The notes beneath the pieces are model-generated. The model did not search any database, had not been told where the DNA came from, and saw nothing but the letters and a program-made list of their open reading frames with translations. Positions 51,639-61,145 of a stretch of DNA of 64,000 bases are shown here, piece after piece. Where the stretch lies: contig JAFMBH010000005.1 of NCBI GenBank assembly GCA_017858735.1, positions 22,087-86,086 on the forward strand, written 5' to 3'. The position numbers were made by a program, and so were the translations under genes. Every line of letters begins with the position of its first letter. Within the stretch, counting starts at the first letter, position 1. The stretch comes from Bacteroidota bacterium (GTDB lineage Bacteria; Bacteroidota; Bacteroidia; Chitinophagales; Saprospiraceae).

Positions 51639-52031
51639 CTATAAATTTTCGTAAGCCACTGTTTTAGCGTCACTCCATAGGTCTTCCAATGCGTAATATT
51701 TTCTCATATCAGGATGAAAAACGTGCACAACAGTGTTGAAATAATCGACACAAATCCATAAACTTGATTTTTCCCCCTCAACATGATTGGGCTTAATATC
51801 TAAAGTTTCCTTCACATGACGATTAATATTACTAGCTATAGCTTTTACCTGGGTGTTGGAAGTGCCTTCACAAATAATAAAAAAATCAGTGGGTGCATCA
51901 TGGAGATGCCTCAAATCCATTTTTACTATGTCTATTCCTTTAAGATTTTTGATGCTCTCAATAATCTCATTATTGAGGTTTTCCACCTCTTTATGAAATT
52001 TCTTTGGAGACTTTGCAATGGTTGTACTCAA
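51639..52031 (-). CDS. rsfS: Ribosome silencing factor RsfS
   Basis: 130 residues, RsfS/Iojap/DUF143 family: LKGIDIVKMDLRHLHDAPTD, FFIICEGTSNTQVKAIASNI and WICVDYFNTVVHVF are the conserved blocks. It binds ribosomal protein uL14 and blocks subunit joining under starvation. The start is TTG at 52031; no upstream ATG is in frame. Its neighbour ftsH is downstream, and birA is divergent, an arrangement I recall as frequent in Bacteroidota. Confidence 0.93.
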   Translation of the reverse strand: MSTTIAKSPKKFHKEVENLNNEIIESIKNLKGIDIVKMDLRHLHDAPTDFFIICEGTSNTQVKAIASNINRHVKETLDIKPNHVEGEKSSLWICVDYFNTVVHVFHPDMRKYYALEDLWSDAKTVAYENL

Positions 52032-52036
52032 AATGG

Positions 52037-52069
52037 TTGATGTTTTAAAAAATTAAATTGGTAATTTTG
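52037..52069 (+). promoter_or_regulatory. Promoter of birA
   Basis: TTG (52037-52039), 22-base spacer, TAATTTTG (52062-52069). It predicts an RNA start near 52075, about 27 bases before the TTG start codon. Confidence 0.6.
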
Positions 52070-52101
52070 AGGCAAGTTAAGAACTTTTAAAATAATAAAA
52101 C

Positions 52102-52872
52102 TTGCATTTTAATAAGAATCAACATATCGGTGATGCCTATCTTTTTTTTAATAGCATACCCTCTACTCACTCTTACGCAATGGAATTGCTTTCCCACAGT
52201 TTCCCACAGCACGGTACAGTTATTTCAGCCGATTTCCAAGAGGCGGGGAAAGGTCAGCAAGAAAAAACCTGGTTTAGTGCTAAAGGGAAAAATATTTTAC
52301 TTTCCATCATACTGTTTCCCGATAATTTGCCCCCATCAAAACTTTATCTGATGAATATGGCTGTTAGCTTAGCGGTTAGAAAATCAATTCTCGATGTCTA
52401 TCCGTTACCTGAAAACGTTTATTTAAAGTGGCCCAACGATATTTATATTATGAATAAAAAAATCGCTGGCATTCTGATAAAAAACAGTCTTAACTTTCAT
52501 AAAGTTCAAAGTTCTATTATTAGCGTTGGATTAAATGTAAATCAGGCGTCTTTTCCCGATTTTCTTCCGTCGGCGACCTCCCTTTTTTTAAATACATTCA
52601 AAGAAACCAACCGAAAAGAAATTGAAAAGAATCTTTTTGCTGCACTGGAAGAATATTTAACATATATTGACGAACAACCCGATTTGCTGAAGTTTCACTA
52701 CCATTCCTGCCTGTTAGGAATGAACAAAGAACATACTTTTCTTATTAAAAAAAATAATGAAACCTTGCAAGGAACCATCACTGGCGTTTCTGACAAGGGT
52801 GAATTAATAGTAAAATCTTCCTCTGATTACCAGTCATTTTACTTTCAACATGGAGATTTAATTTATCTTTAA
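52102..52872 (+). CDS. birA: Biotin-[acetyl-CoA-carboxylase] ligase
   Basis: 256 residues without the N-terminal DNA-binding domain (the group I ligase). Motifs: SIPSTHSYAMEL, EAGKGQQEKTWFS (the biotinyl-AMP loop, a variant of GRGRxGRxW), NVYLKWPNDIYIMNKKIAGI with the catalytic Lys-Trp-Pro-Asn-Asp. It attaches biotin to carboxylases in the cytoplasm. The start is TTG at 52102: an in-frame TAA at 52096-52098 rules out any earlier start, and the next ATG is 26 codons into the fold. Confidence 0.93.
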   Translation: MHFNKNQHIGDAYLFFNSIPSTHSYAMELLSHSFPQHGTVISADFQEAGKGQQEKTWFSAKGKNILLSIILFPDNLPPSKLYLMNMAVSLAVRKSILDVYPLPENVYLKWPNDIYIMNKKIAGILIKNSLNFHKVQSSIISVGLNVNQASFPDFLPSATSLFLNTFKETNRKEIEKNLFAALEEYLTYIDEQPDLLKFHYHSCLLGMNKEHTFLIKKNNETLQGTITGVSDKGELIVKSSSDYQSFYFQHGDLIYL

Positions 52873-52904
52873 CATTTTACCCTTTTTACTATTAAAATCG
52901 AGGC

Positions 52905-54149
52905 ATGAAAGTTCACGTACTTACTATTGGTGACGAAATTTTGATCGGGCAAATCATAGATACAAATTCTTCGTGGATAGCACAAAGGCTGAATCTTATT
53001 GGAATGAAGGTCAGTCAGATGAAGTCTATTTCCGATGAATTAATAGACATCAAGTCACAGCTTCAGCTTTCACTCAACGAGGTAGATGTAGTCATTATCA
53101 CCGGCGGATTAGGACCGACTAAGGATGATATTACCAAAAAAGCATTAGCAGAATTTCTACATGTACCCTTAGTTTTACATGAAGAAACGCTGCAGTTCCT
53201 CATTCGTTTTTTCACTAAAATTGGTCGTGAACCCAATACCATGGATCTGATGCCTCAAGCACAAGTACCAGAAAACACAGTAGTTTTACCAAATAAAATG
53301 GGAACAGCGCCAGGAATGTGGCTAAATACTGGCTTGGGAAAAGTTATTATTTCGCTCCCAGGTGTACCTTATGAGATGGAATATCTTATGGAAAATGAGG
53401 TTATTCCTAAACTCCAGATCACCTTCCCTTCCGAAATAATAATCCATAAAACCTTGCTGATAGCGGGTATTCCTGAAACAACACTCTCCCAGCGTTTAGA
53501 AACATTTGAAAATGAACTGCCCCATTTTATTAAACTCGCCTATTTGCCCGCTTTAAGCCAAATCAGGTTACGACTTTCTTGCTCAGGCGATAATAAACAG
53601 CTATTGGAAGGCTTAATTATTGAAAAAACAAACCAATTACAAAGCATACTTGGGCAGTTCGTTGCCGGTGAAGATGAAGATACACTGCCTGTCGTTATTG
53701 GACGAATATTAAAGAAAAATAATTACCAACTCGCTTGTGCTGAAAGTTGTACCGGCGGTTTTTTAAGTCATCTTATCACCCTGGTGCCTGGTTCATCCCA
53801 GTACTTTAAAGGGGCTATCGTTTCCTATGCCAATGAAATGAAGGAAAAATCATTGGGTGTTAATCCCCTTACCATAGAAAAATATGGTGCAGTGAGCGAA
53901 GAAACCGTTATTGAAATGCTCCATGGTTTACTTTTACATACCAGTGCAGACATAGGTGTCGCCATTTCAGGTGTCGCTGGCCCGGACGGTGGAACAGTGG
54001 AGAAACCGGTTGGAACTATTTGGGTAGCCTTAGGTAGTAAAGAAAAACACCAGACCTTCCTTGTGAAAGCGGGTAAAAACAGAGAAAAAAATATTCAATA
54101 CGCGGCTTACGTTTCATTAAATTATTTACGTCTTTTTTTGTTAAATTGA
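52905..54149 (+). CDS. cinA: CinA-like protein (NMN amidohydrolase / competence-damage protein)
   Basis: 414 residues: N-terminal MoCF-like/ADP-ribose pyrophosphatase domain (LTIGDEILIGQIIDTNSSWI, VIITGGLGPTKDDITKKALA) and C-terminal CinA domain (LACAESCTGGFLSHLIT, SGVAGPDGGTVEKPVGTIWV) with NMN deamidase activity in the known family. It acts in pyridine nucleotide salvage. It is 32 bases after birA on the same strand and 65 bases before the E2 gene. Confidence 0.95.
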   Translation: MKVHVLTIGDEILIGQIIDTNSSWIAQRLNLIGMKVSQMKSISDELIDIKSQLQLSLNEVDVVIITGGLGPTKDDITKKALAEFLHVPLVLHEETLQFLIRFFTKIGREPNTMDLMPQAQVPENTVVLPNKMGTAPGMWLNTGLGKVIISLPGVPYEMEYLMENEVIPKLQITFPSEIIIHKTLLIAGIPETTLSQRLETFENELPHFIKLAYLPALSQIRLRLSCSGDNKQLLEGLIIEKTNQLQSILGQFVAGEDEDTLPVVIGRILKKNNYQLACAESCTGGFLSHLITLVPGSSQYFKGAIVSYANEMKEKSLGVNPLTIEKYGAVSEETVIEMLHGLLLHTSADIGVAISGVAGPDGGTVEKPVGTIWVALGSKEKHQTFLVKAGKNREKNIQYAAYVSLNYLRLFLLN

Positions 54150-54178
54150 ATTAAGAATCATTTTAATGAAATACCTTG

Positions 54179-54186
54179 TATTTTTG
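54179..54186 (+). promoter_or_regulatory. -7 box before the E2 operon
   Basis: Exact TATTTTTG, about 30 bases before the E2 start. No well-spaced -33 element, so activity may need help. Confidence 0.45.
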
Positions 54187-54214
54187 CAGTAATTAACACG
54201 GATAAAATATCCTT

Positions 54215-55495
54215 ATGACGCATTTTGAACTTGTCATGCCTAAAATGGGCGAAAGTATAATTGAAGCAACCATCCTTAGATGGACTAAAAATATTGGCGA
54301 TTTAATTGAAATCGACGATACCCTGGTCGAAATAGCTACTGATAAGGTCGATACCGATGTTCCTTCTCCTGTAAAAGGTAAGTTAATCGACATCCTTTTT
54401 AATGAAAATGATGTGGTGCCTGTCGGTCAAACGATAGCTATCATAGCTACCGAAATGGATGCTGATGAAAAAATATATATTTCTCAGGATATCGTTACCA
54501 ATGTATCTCCCGTAAATCATACCGAGACATATTCCCCTGAATATCAATCAACTTCACCAGTTACGTCTATAGCACCAACCGTCAAATCTAACCGGTTTTA
54601 TTCTCCTCTTGTGAAAAATATGGCGCTAAAGGAAAATATCTCTTATGAGCAGTTAGACACTATCACCGGCACAGGTATGCAAGGGAGAGTAACAAAAAAT
54701 GATTTGCTGGACTATTTGGAATCAATAAAAATGGTAAGTTCGAGCAAAAGCAAGGCTCCCGAAAAAATTGTTTCCCGAACTTCAGGAGAAAATGAGATCA
54801 TTGAGATGGACAGAATGCGAAAGCTTATTGCCGATCACATGGTTATGTCTAAACGAACTTCCGCCCACGTAACTTCATTTGCCGAGGCCGATGTTACCGA
54901 AATAGTTCTCTGGAGAGAAAAAATTAAAAAACCTTTCGAAGCAAAATATCAACAAAAAATAACCTTTACCCCCATTTTCATTCAAGCCGTGGCAAAGGCC
55001 CTGGTTGATTTCCCTTTGATTAATATTTCTGTTGAAGGTGACAAGATTATCATTAAAAAGGACATTAATATTGGTATGGCCACCGCATTACCCTCCGGAA
55101 ATCTTATTGTGCCCGTTATTAAAAATGCAGATACTCTGAGCCTGCTGGAACTGACTAGTAAAGTAAATAATTTTGCAGACCGGGCCAGAAATAACCAATT
55201 GAAACCTGACGAAGTTCAAGGTGGAACTTTTACAACAACCAATGTAGGTACTTTTGGCAGTATCATGGGTACGCCTATTATAAACCAGCCTCAGGTAGCT
55301 ATTTTAGCTATTGGTGCCATAAAAAAGAAACCTGCTGTGGTTGAAACGCCATACGGTGACCTTATAGCCATTCGACATCTTATGTTTTTATCTTTATCTT
55401 ATGACCACAGAGTAGTGGACGGAGCACTGGGAAGTTCTTTTTTACGTCGAATCGCAGATTATATTGAAAATTTTGATGGAAATCAAGGCTTTTAA
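54215..55495 (+). CDS. Dihydrolipoamide acyltransferase (E2 of a 2-oxo acid dehydrogenase)
   Basis: 426 residues: lipoyl domain (about 1-80, lipoylated Lys in EIATDKVDTDVPSP), a flexible Pro/Thr/Ser linker, peripheral-subunit-binding domain (about 128-165: SPLVKNMALKENISYEQL), and the catalytic acyltransferase domain (about 195-426) with His and Asp in YDHRVVDGALGSSF. It may be the E2 of a branched-chain or pyruvate-type complex; the E1 and E3 genes are not in the window. First gene of a plus-strand operon reaching to 60586. Confidence 0.94.
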   Translation: MTHFELVMPKMGESIIEATILRWTKNIGDLIEIDDTLVEIATDKVDTDVPSPVKGKLIDILFNENDVVPVGQTIAIIATEMDADEKIYISQDIVTNVSPVNHTETYSPEYQSTSPVTSIAPTVKSNRFYSPLVKNMALKENISYEQLDTITGTGMQGRVTKNDLLDYLESIKMVSSSKSKAPEKIVSRTSGENEIIEMDRMRKLIADHMVMSKRTSAHVTSFAEADVTEIVLWREKIKKPFEAKYQQKITFTPIFIQAVAKALVDFPLINISVEGDKIIIKKDINIGMATALPSGNLIVPVIKNADTLSLLELTSKVNNFADRARNNQLKPDEVQGGTFTTTNVGTFGSIMGTPIINQPQVAILAIGAIKKKPAVVETPYGDLIAIRHLMFLSLSYDHRVVDGALGSSFLRRIADYIENFDGNQGF

Positions 55496-55516
55496 CCTTT
55501 TCAATAAAGTACAACC

Positions 55517-57499
55517 ATGAGTCTTTGTCGGTCTTTCGCTACTATTATGTTATTTCTTTTGCTTAATCCTCTCTCCTCGTTAGCGCAGGGTAATGCCAAA
55601 AGATTTAATGAAGCGAATCAACTGTTTCAGCAAAAAAGATATGACGAAGTCTTAAGTTACCTACAGGCAGGAAAAAAGTTTTTCAAAACAGAATCACCTG
55701 AAATTACTTTCCTTAGTGCCGCTAGCCAATATTATAAAAATAAATTGGATGAGGCCGAAATAGAATTTGTTTCTTTACTGAAAAACAAAAACAGCCTTCA
55801 GGTAGAAGCGCTTCTTTTTTTAGGCCAAATACGCTTTCACCGTCAGGACTTTACCACCGCTTCTTCTTATTTAAAAAGTTATCTAAAAGCTATTTCACCC
55901 TCGCACCCCAATAGAAATGAGGTTAGAAATATTATTAGACACTGTGCTACAGGGTTGGCTATTCAGTACCGTAATCCTTTAGCCATAGTTGAAAATTTAG
56001 GAGGTCAGGTGAATACCCAGGGTGACGAATTTGCCCCTGTTTTGAACCCTCTTTACCAAAACCGAATATATTATACCGCTGCCAATCCAACCGCAGAAAA
56101 GAAAGAATTACCTCAAACTGATATCTTCTATAGTGTTAAAGATGATGGTGTGTGGGAAAAACCTAAATCATTTAGCCCCATTTTGAATTCACCCAATCAT
56201 GAGGTTGGTATCGGATTTAACCCTTCCGGACAGGTTTTATACTATTTTAGAGGAAATAATCTTCTCCAGGGAGCTATTTTTACAGACACTATCAGGAAAT
56301 CAGGAAAATTTAAAATAAATCCGTTCTATCCAACTTTTGATAGGGTTTCTGCTCAGTCGCCACCACATTTTATTTCTGATACCCTCATTATTTTTGCATC
56401 AAATACCTTAGGTGGGAAAGGGGGATATGATTTATTCAAAATAAGTAAACGGAACGGATTGTGGTCAAAGCCTGAAAATATGGGTCCTGATGTAAATTCT
56501 GTATATGATGAAAATTATCCTTTCCTCGCGCCCGATGGACTTACCTTATACTTTTCCTCTAATAATCCGGAAATAAGTCTTGGTGGGTTTGATATTTTTA
56601 AAATTTCCCTGAATTCAGCCCAGGTGCCTGAAAATATGGGAACGCCCATTAATTCTACAGCAGATGATACCCATTTTTCTGCCGCCAGAGACGGCGTAAC
56701 CGCTTATTTTGCCTCTAACAGAAAAAGTGGATACGGCGCAAGAGATTTATACACTGCCTACTTTTTTGCTCCGTTGAGCGAAATGAAACCTCAAACTTTT
56801 ACCGCTGGTATAGCCTATAAAGAAAACCAGAAGGTAGATTATTTTGAATTCAATGCCATGGTTTTAAATGGCGCTGAACATCCTTTGGAAAGTGTCAATA
56901 AACCTTACTTTAATGCCGTAATACCTGTTTTAAATGAAAATGATGGTTTAAAGTTATTTATTTCTGCCTATCCTCATAAAGATTTAGATTTTGGTGCTGG
57001 GGTGAAAAATAGCCTATTCACTTTGGTTGATATTCATCGCTTTTTTTCACAAAGTTCCCTCAAACATCCAAACATAAGCTATCGCGTAATTTGTTCTCCC
57101 TTATTTGATAAAGGAAATCAAGGTATTTCTTTTCGTTTCTCCGGCGCCAAGCCCATGGATATGGCGTTAAATACAAATTTACTTTTTGATGGAGAAAATG
57201 GAAATATAGCTCAAGATGCCCTTTGCTTTAAATGGCTTTTAAAAGAAATTCCCTACACCGCTATTCAAAATATAAATATTGAAGATATTAAAGGGCATGA
57301 AAACCTGCTGTTTGAGATTTTACCTGATGAGAACAAAATAGGTATATATAGTGGATTATTTAATTCCTTTGACCTGGCTCAATGGTCAAATAACAAGAAT
57401 TACGAAATTGTTGCCTTTTTGGACGGTGAAAAATTATCAAAAGAGCAGGCCTCTAAACTCATTTCAACCTATCCTGTTTTATCAGATTATATAAAGTAG
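55517..57499 (+). CDS. Exported TPR and PD40-propeller protein
   Basis: 660 residues, signal peptide (about 1-23), three TPR-like helices pairs (about 27-140), then a WD40-like (PD40) propeller at about 155-415 with repeats such as FAPVLNPLYQNRIYYTA, HEVGIGFNPSGQVLYYF, NYPFLAPDGLTLYFSSNNPE and HFSAARDGVTAYFASNRKSG. The last about 240 residues are unassigned. The layout recalls T9SS PorE, but the C-terminal OmpA domain is absent, so it is at most a relative. It lies 21 bases after E2 and 15 before the sugar dehydrogenase gene. Confidence 0.82.
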   Translation: MSLCRSFATIMLFLLLNPLSSLAQGNAKRFNEANQLFQQKRYDEVLSYLQAGKKFFKTESPEITFLSAASQYYKNKLDEAEIEFVSLLKNKNSLQVEALLFLGQIRFHRQDFTTASSYLKSYLKAISPSHPNRNEVRNIIRHCATGLAIQYRNPLAIVENLGGQVNTQGDEFAPVLNPLYQNRIYYTAANPTAEKKELPQTDIFYSVKDDGVWEKPKSFSPILNSPNHEVGIGFNPSGQVLYYFRGNNLLQGAIFTDTIRKSGKFKINPFYPTFDRVSAQSPPHFISDTLIIFASNTLGGKGGYDLFKISKRNGLWSKPENMGPDVNSVYDENYPFLAPDGLTLYFSSNNPEISLGGFDIFKISLNSAQVPENMGTPINSTADDTHFSAARDGVTAYFASNRKSGYGARDLYTAYFFAPLSEMKPQTFTAGIAYKENQKVDYFEFNAMVLNGAEHPLESVNKPYFNAVIPVLNENDGLKLFISAYPHKDLDFGAGVKNSLFTLVDIHRFFSQSSLKHPNISYRVICSPLFDKGNQGISFRFSGAKPMDMALNTNLLFDGENGNIAQDALCFKWLLKEIPYTAIQNINIEDIKGHENLLFEILPDENKIGIYSGLFNSFDLAQWSNNKNYEIVAFLDGEKLSKEQASKLISTYPVLSDYIK

Positions 57500-57514
57500 T
57501 TAAAAAATTCAAAA

Positions 57515-58660
57515 ATGAAAAAGCCACTTTTTAGTTCATTGATGGTGTTGCCGATGTTATTTTTCCTCTACTGCGGGAAAATAAATCCTCCCATGCCAAA
57601 AATATTTAGCGGGAAAATAGATGTTTCTACCATCAAACTTCCCGATGGTTTTAACATCGAAATTTATGCAGAAAATGTTGTAAATGCCCGATCTATGGCC
57701 CTTTCTCCCTCGGGTGTATTATTTGTCGGTACAAGAGATAAAGGGAATGTATATGCGTTGGTTGACAAAAACGGCGATTATAAGGCAGAAAAACAGTACT
57801 TGATTGCTTCTAAACTGAATATGCCTAATGGTGTGGCTTTTAGAAATGGCGATTTATATGTAGCAGAGGTAAACAGGATTTTACGATTTAAAAATATTGA
57901 AGAAAACCTGGATAACCCGGGGGAACCTGAAGTCATTTATGATAAATTCCCAACGGAAAAACATCATGGCTGGAAATATATCGCTTTCGGTCCTGACGGA
58001 AAGTTATACGTTCCAGTTGGCGCTCCTTGTAATATTTGTGAATCAGAAGATAAAATCTTTAATTCAATAACGAGAATGGATCCCGATGGAACTAATATGG
58101 AAATAGTTCATTCCGGTATTAGAAATACGGTGGGGTTCAACTGGCATCCTACCTCTAAAGAGCTTTGGTTTACAGATAATGGCAGAGATATGCTAGGTGA
58201 CGATGTTCCAGCTTGTGAGCTGAATAGAGCTGAAAAAGATAATTTACATTTCGGCTATCCATATTGCCACCAGGGAGATATACCTGACCCTGAGTTTGGT
58301 AAAAAATTTCCCTGTGATAATTTTGTGAAACCAGCTCAAAAACTGGGCGCTCATGTGGCTCCTCTTGGTATCGAATTTTATACAGGAAGTAATTTTCCTG
58401 CCAGCTATAAAAATCAAATCATCATCGCAGAACACGGCTCTTGGAACAGGACTAAAAAGTCGGGTTATCAATTATCCCTTGTAACACTGGATGAAAATCA
58501 AAAGGCTATTAGCTATAATCCATTCGCTACAGGTTGGTTAAATCCTAAAAATGACGACGTTATAGGGCGTCCCGTTGATCTGGAACTATTGCCCGATGGC
58601 TCCATGCTTGTTTCTGACGATTATGCCGATGTTATTTATAGAATATATTACTCAAATTAA
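57515..58660 (+). CDS. PQQ-type soluble sugar dehydrogenase/sorbosone dehydrogenase-like protein
   Basis: 381 residues with an N-terminal export segment, then a six-blade propeller of the soluble sugar dehydrogenase family: LPDGFNIEIYAENVVNARSM, KHHGWKYIAFGPDGKLYVPV, NTVGFNWHPTSKELWFTDNG, and the late motif HGSWNRTKKSGYQLSLV. Such enzymes oxidise aldoses in the periplasm using PQQ; some homologues have lost the cofactor. A PQQ biosynthesis set is not visible. In the same operon as E2 and Ugd. Confidence 0.87.
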   Translation: MKKPLFSSLMVLPMLFFLYCGKINPPMPKIFSGKIDVSTIKLPDGFNIEIYAENVVNARSMALSPSGVLFVGTRDKGNVYALVDKNGDYKAEKQYLIASKLNMPNGVAFRNGDLYVAEVNRILRFKNIEENLDNPGEPEVIYDKFPTEKHHGWKYIAFGPDGKLYVPVGAPCNICESEDKIFNSITRMDPDGTNMEIVHSGIRNTVGFNWHPTSKELWFTDNGRDMLGDDVPACELNRAEKDNLHFGYPYCHQGDIPDPEFGKKFPCDNFVKPAQKLGAHVAPLGIEFYTGSNFPASYKNQIIIAEHGSWNRTKKSGYQLSLVTLDENQKAISYNPFATGWLNPKNDDVIGRPVDLELLPDGSMLVSDDYADVIYRIYYSN

Positions 58661-58669
58661 CTCATTTTT

Positions 58670-59983
58670 ATGCAAATAGCCGTTATTGGCACTGGTTATG
58701 TTGGTTTAGTAACCGGTGCTTGTTTTGCCGAAACTGGCAACCATGTTATTTGTGTCGATATTGATGCAAATAAAGTAGATAGATTAAAAAAGGGGGAAGT
58801 GCCTATTTATGAACCTGGCCTGGATATAATTTTTGAGAGGAATACTAAACAAGGCAGGCTTTCGTTTACAACAAATCTTCCAGAGGCCATAAAAGATGCG
58901 GCAATTATTTTTTTAGCCTTGCCAACACCGCCTGGGGCAGATGGTTCTGCCGATTTATCCTACATCCTAAAGGTAGCTAAAGATTTATCTGAAATCATTG
59001 TTGACTATAAAGTCATTGTTGATAAAAGTACCGTACCCGTTGGAACCGCTGAAAAAGTTTCAGCTATATTGGAACAAAATTTATCGAAAAATCTATTTGA
59101 TGTCGTTTCAAATCCAGAATTTTTAAGGGAAGGTGTTGCCGTCGATGATTTTTTAAAACCTGATAGGGTAGTCATTGGAACAAGTTCCGCAAGAGCTCAA
59201 AAATTAATGCGACAGCTTTACGAACCTTTTGTCCGTCAGGGAAACCCTATTTTCTTTATGGATGTAAGATCTGCGGAGATGACCAAATATGCTGCTAATG
59301 CTTATTTAGCAACGCGTATCTCTTTTATGAATGAAATATCTAACCTTTGTGAAATCTTAGGCGCCGATGTTGACATGGTAAGGAAGGGCATGGGTTCAGA
59401 TTCAAGAATTGGAAAACGTTTTCTTTTTCCAGGGGTCGGTTATGGCGGCAGTTGCTTCCCAAAGGATGTTCAGGCCTTAGCAAAAACAGCAAATGATAAT
59501 AATTATCCTTTCCACATCCTTTCTTCTGTAATGCAAGTAAACGATATTCAGAGAATAATACTTGCAAATAAAATAATTAACCGTTTTAATGGTAATCTTA
59601 AAGGCCTGAATATTGCCATTTGGGGCCTGGCCTTCAAACCTAATACCGATGATATTAGGGAGGCTCCCGCCTTGTTTATCATAGAAAAATTGCTGGCAGC
59701 CGGCGCAACGGTTAAAGCTTTTGACCCTGAGGCTATGCCTAATGTTAAAAAAACACTGGGAGATCGTATTATTTATGTTAACGAACCTTACGAAGCACTG
59801 ATTGAAGCTGACGCTCTGGCTATTGTCACAGAATGGAGTCAGTTTAGAGCACCTGGGTTTAAAATAATGAAACAGTTAATGCGTCAACCTCACATTTTTG
59901 ACGGTCGGAATTTATACGATTTGGACCAGATGACTGAGGAGGGATTCTACTATGAAAGTATGGGAAGATCGGTTATTTCCTAA
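58670..59983 (+). CDS. ugd: UDP-glucose 6-dehydrogenase
   Basis: 437 residues. NAD-binding IGTGYVGLVTGACFAE at the start, SFMNEISNLCE and catalytic Cys262 in GYGGSCFPKDVQAL, and GLAFKPNTDDIREAPALFI in the C-domain. It oxidises UDP-glucose to UDP-glucuronate for exopolysaccharide or capsule. It starts nine bases after the sugar dehydrogenase gene. Confidence 0.96.
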   Translation: MQIAVIGTGYVGLVTGACFAETGNHVICVDIDANKVDRLKKGEVPIYEPGLDIIFERNTKQGRLSFTTNLPEAIKDAAIIFLALPTPPGADGSADLSYILKVAKDLSEIIVDYKVIVDKSTVPVGTAEKVSAILEQNLSKNLFDVVSNPEFLREGVAVDDFLKPDRVVIGTSSARAQKLMRQLYEPFVRQGNPIFFMDVRSAEMTKYAANAYLATRISFMNEISNLCEILGADVDMVRKGMGSDSRIGKRFLFPGVGYGGSCFPKDVQALAKTANDNNYPFHILSSVMQVNDIQRIILANKIINRFNGNLKGLNIAIWGLAFKPNTDDIREAPALFIIEKLLAAGATVKAFDPEAMPNVKKTLGDRIIYVNEPYEALIEADALAIVTEWSQFRAPGFKIMKQLMRQPHIFDGRNLYDLDQMTEEGFYYESMGRSVIS

Positions 59984-59998
59984 ATCATTACATTTCCT

Positions 59999-60586
59999 AT
60001 GTTTCTGTATAACTTATCTTTTAAATCATTAACCACTACTCTTTACAGGGTACTTTTTATTTTGGTATTCCTACCAACAGGCTGCCATAAAATAGAGGGT
60101 ACCAAAGCTGACGTGAAACAAGTGGTGATAAAGGATAAAAATGGATTGCCACAAGAGATTTACTCATTAAAAGATTCTTTACTCCACGGGGAAAGAATAT
60201 TGTTTTTTCCTGGTTCAAAAGATACTGCGGTCTTGGAAACGCATGAAAATGGACAATTTAATGGGGCCTACCGAAGCTTTTTTTTGAAAAATAAACTCAA
60301 ATTAAAAGGTCAATACATCAATGATGAAATGGTTGGGCTCTGGTATAAGTATGATGAGCGGGGATTTTTGATTGAGGAGGTAACCTTTTCAAAAAATAAA
60401 GAAAATGGCCCTTTCAAAGAGTTTTTTCCTTCCGGGCAGCTAAATGTTTCTGGAAATTATAAAAATGGAAATACGGAAGACGGTCCTTTATTATTTTATA
60501 ATGAAGAAGGTAAATTAGTAAAAAAAATGATTTGTTCCGGTGGTATTTGCCGTACCCAATGGAAAGATAACCAGTCCACAAAATGA
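59999..60586 (+). CDS. MORN-repeat lipoprotein of the YwqK family
   Basis: 195 residues. A hydrophobic start ends with LPTGC, a probable lipobox, so the mature protein would begin at Cys near residue 29. Then several YwqK-type MORN repeats (GAYRSFFLKNKLKLKGQYIN, LWYKYDERGFLIEEVTF, NGPFKEFFPSGQLNVSGNYK, DGPLLFYNEEGKLVKKM). Although the YwqK family is named after a B. subtilis antitoxin, most Bacteroidota members are exported proteins of unknown role. Last gene of the operon; its stop overlaps the ATG of the short porQ-like fragment (ATGA). Confidence 0.82.
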   Translation: MFLYNLSFKSLTTTLYRVLFILVFLPTGCHKIEGTKADVKQVVIKDKNGLPQEIYSLKDSLLHGERILFFPGSKDTAVLETHENGQFNGAYRSFFLKNKLKLKGQYINDEMVGLWYKYDERGFLIEEVTFSKNKENGPFKEFFPSGQLNVSGNYKNGNTEDGPLLFYNEEGKLVKKMICSGGICRTQWKDNQSTK

Positions 60587-60621
60587 AAAAACCAATGTTT
60601 CTCTTCTGCTTGAGTATGTGA
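60583..60621 (+). pseudogene. Truncated 5' copy of porQ (start and signal peptide only)
   Basis: Directly coupled to the previous gene by ATGA, a frame reads MKKPMFLFCLSM and then TGA. The DNA at 60594-60617 matches 62720-62743 at 23 of 24 positions, the region encoding MFLFCLSI in the signal peptide of PorQ. After it no similarity is visible. It looks like the original start of porQ at the end of the operon, cut off by an insertion or rearrangement. Confidence 0.6.
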
Positions 60622-61145
60622 TTTTTTGTATTATGATTATCAATATTTTGTAAATAAAAAAGTTGAAAAGATTGAAAAAAAGATTTCAAAAGGTTTAGCT
60701 CTATAACCAAGTATAAATAGGCAATTAAAAGTTTTGAGCAAATGGTATCCAAATTTTGATTAATAAATTAGAATTATTTATATCCTATTCTGAAGAAAAA
60801 AGGTAAATTAAGGGACCTCCTATACTTCATAAATTTTTAATATTGGATCTAAGTTAAAAGCCGAAATTCAACAAATCATACAAATAGATTAATTGTGATA
60901 GATATTTGGGGTATATCATTCAATGTTGAAAAAAATCTCCTAAGGGTTTTACTCTCCCAAACTAAATTAATATTCTATTGAGAAACTAAATCCATTATTG
61001 GCACAATAGCGACCGGAACGATTCCACCAATATTACAAAAGCATTTTCAACTTAAAGGCACTTAATAATTGTACTAAATCACCCTAATCAGGTTGCTGGT
61101 AATGGTCTGCCTTCAAGAGCCTGATAGGTGCTGGCGGTATTTTAG
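60622..61145. other. AT-rich gene-free stretch after the E2 operon
   Basis: No open frame looks coding. Many stops occur in all frames. It is probably part of the inserted DNA between the two porQ starts. No clear repeats at the edges beyond the 24-base porQ match. Confidence 0.5.
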
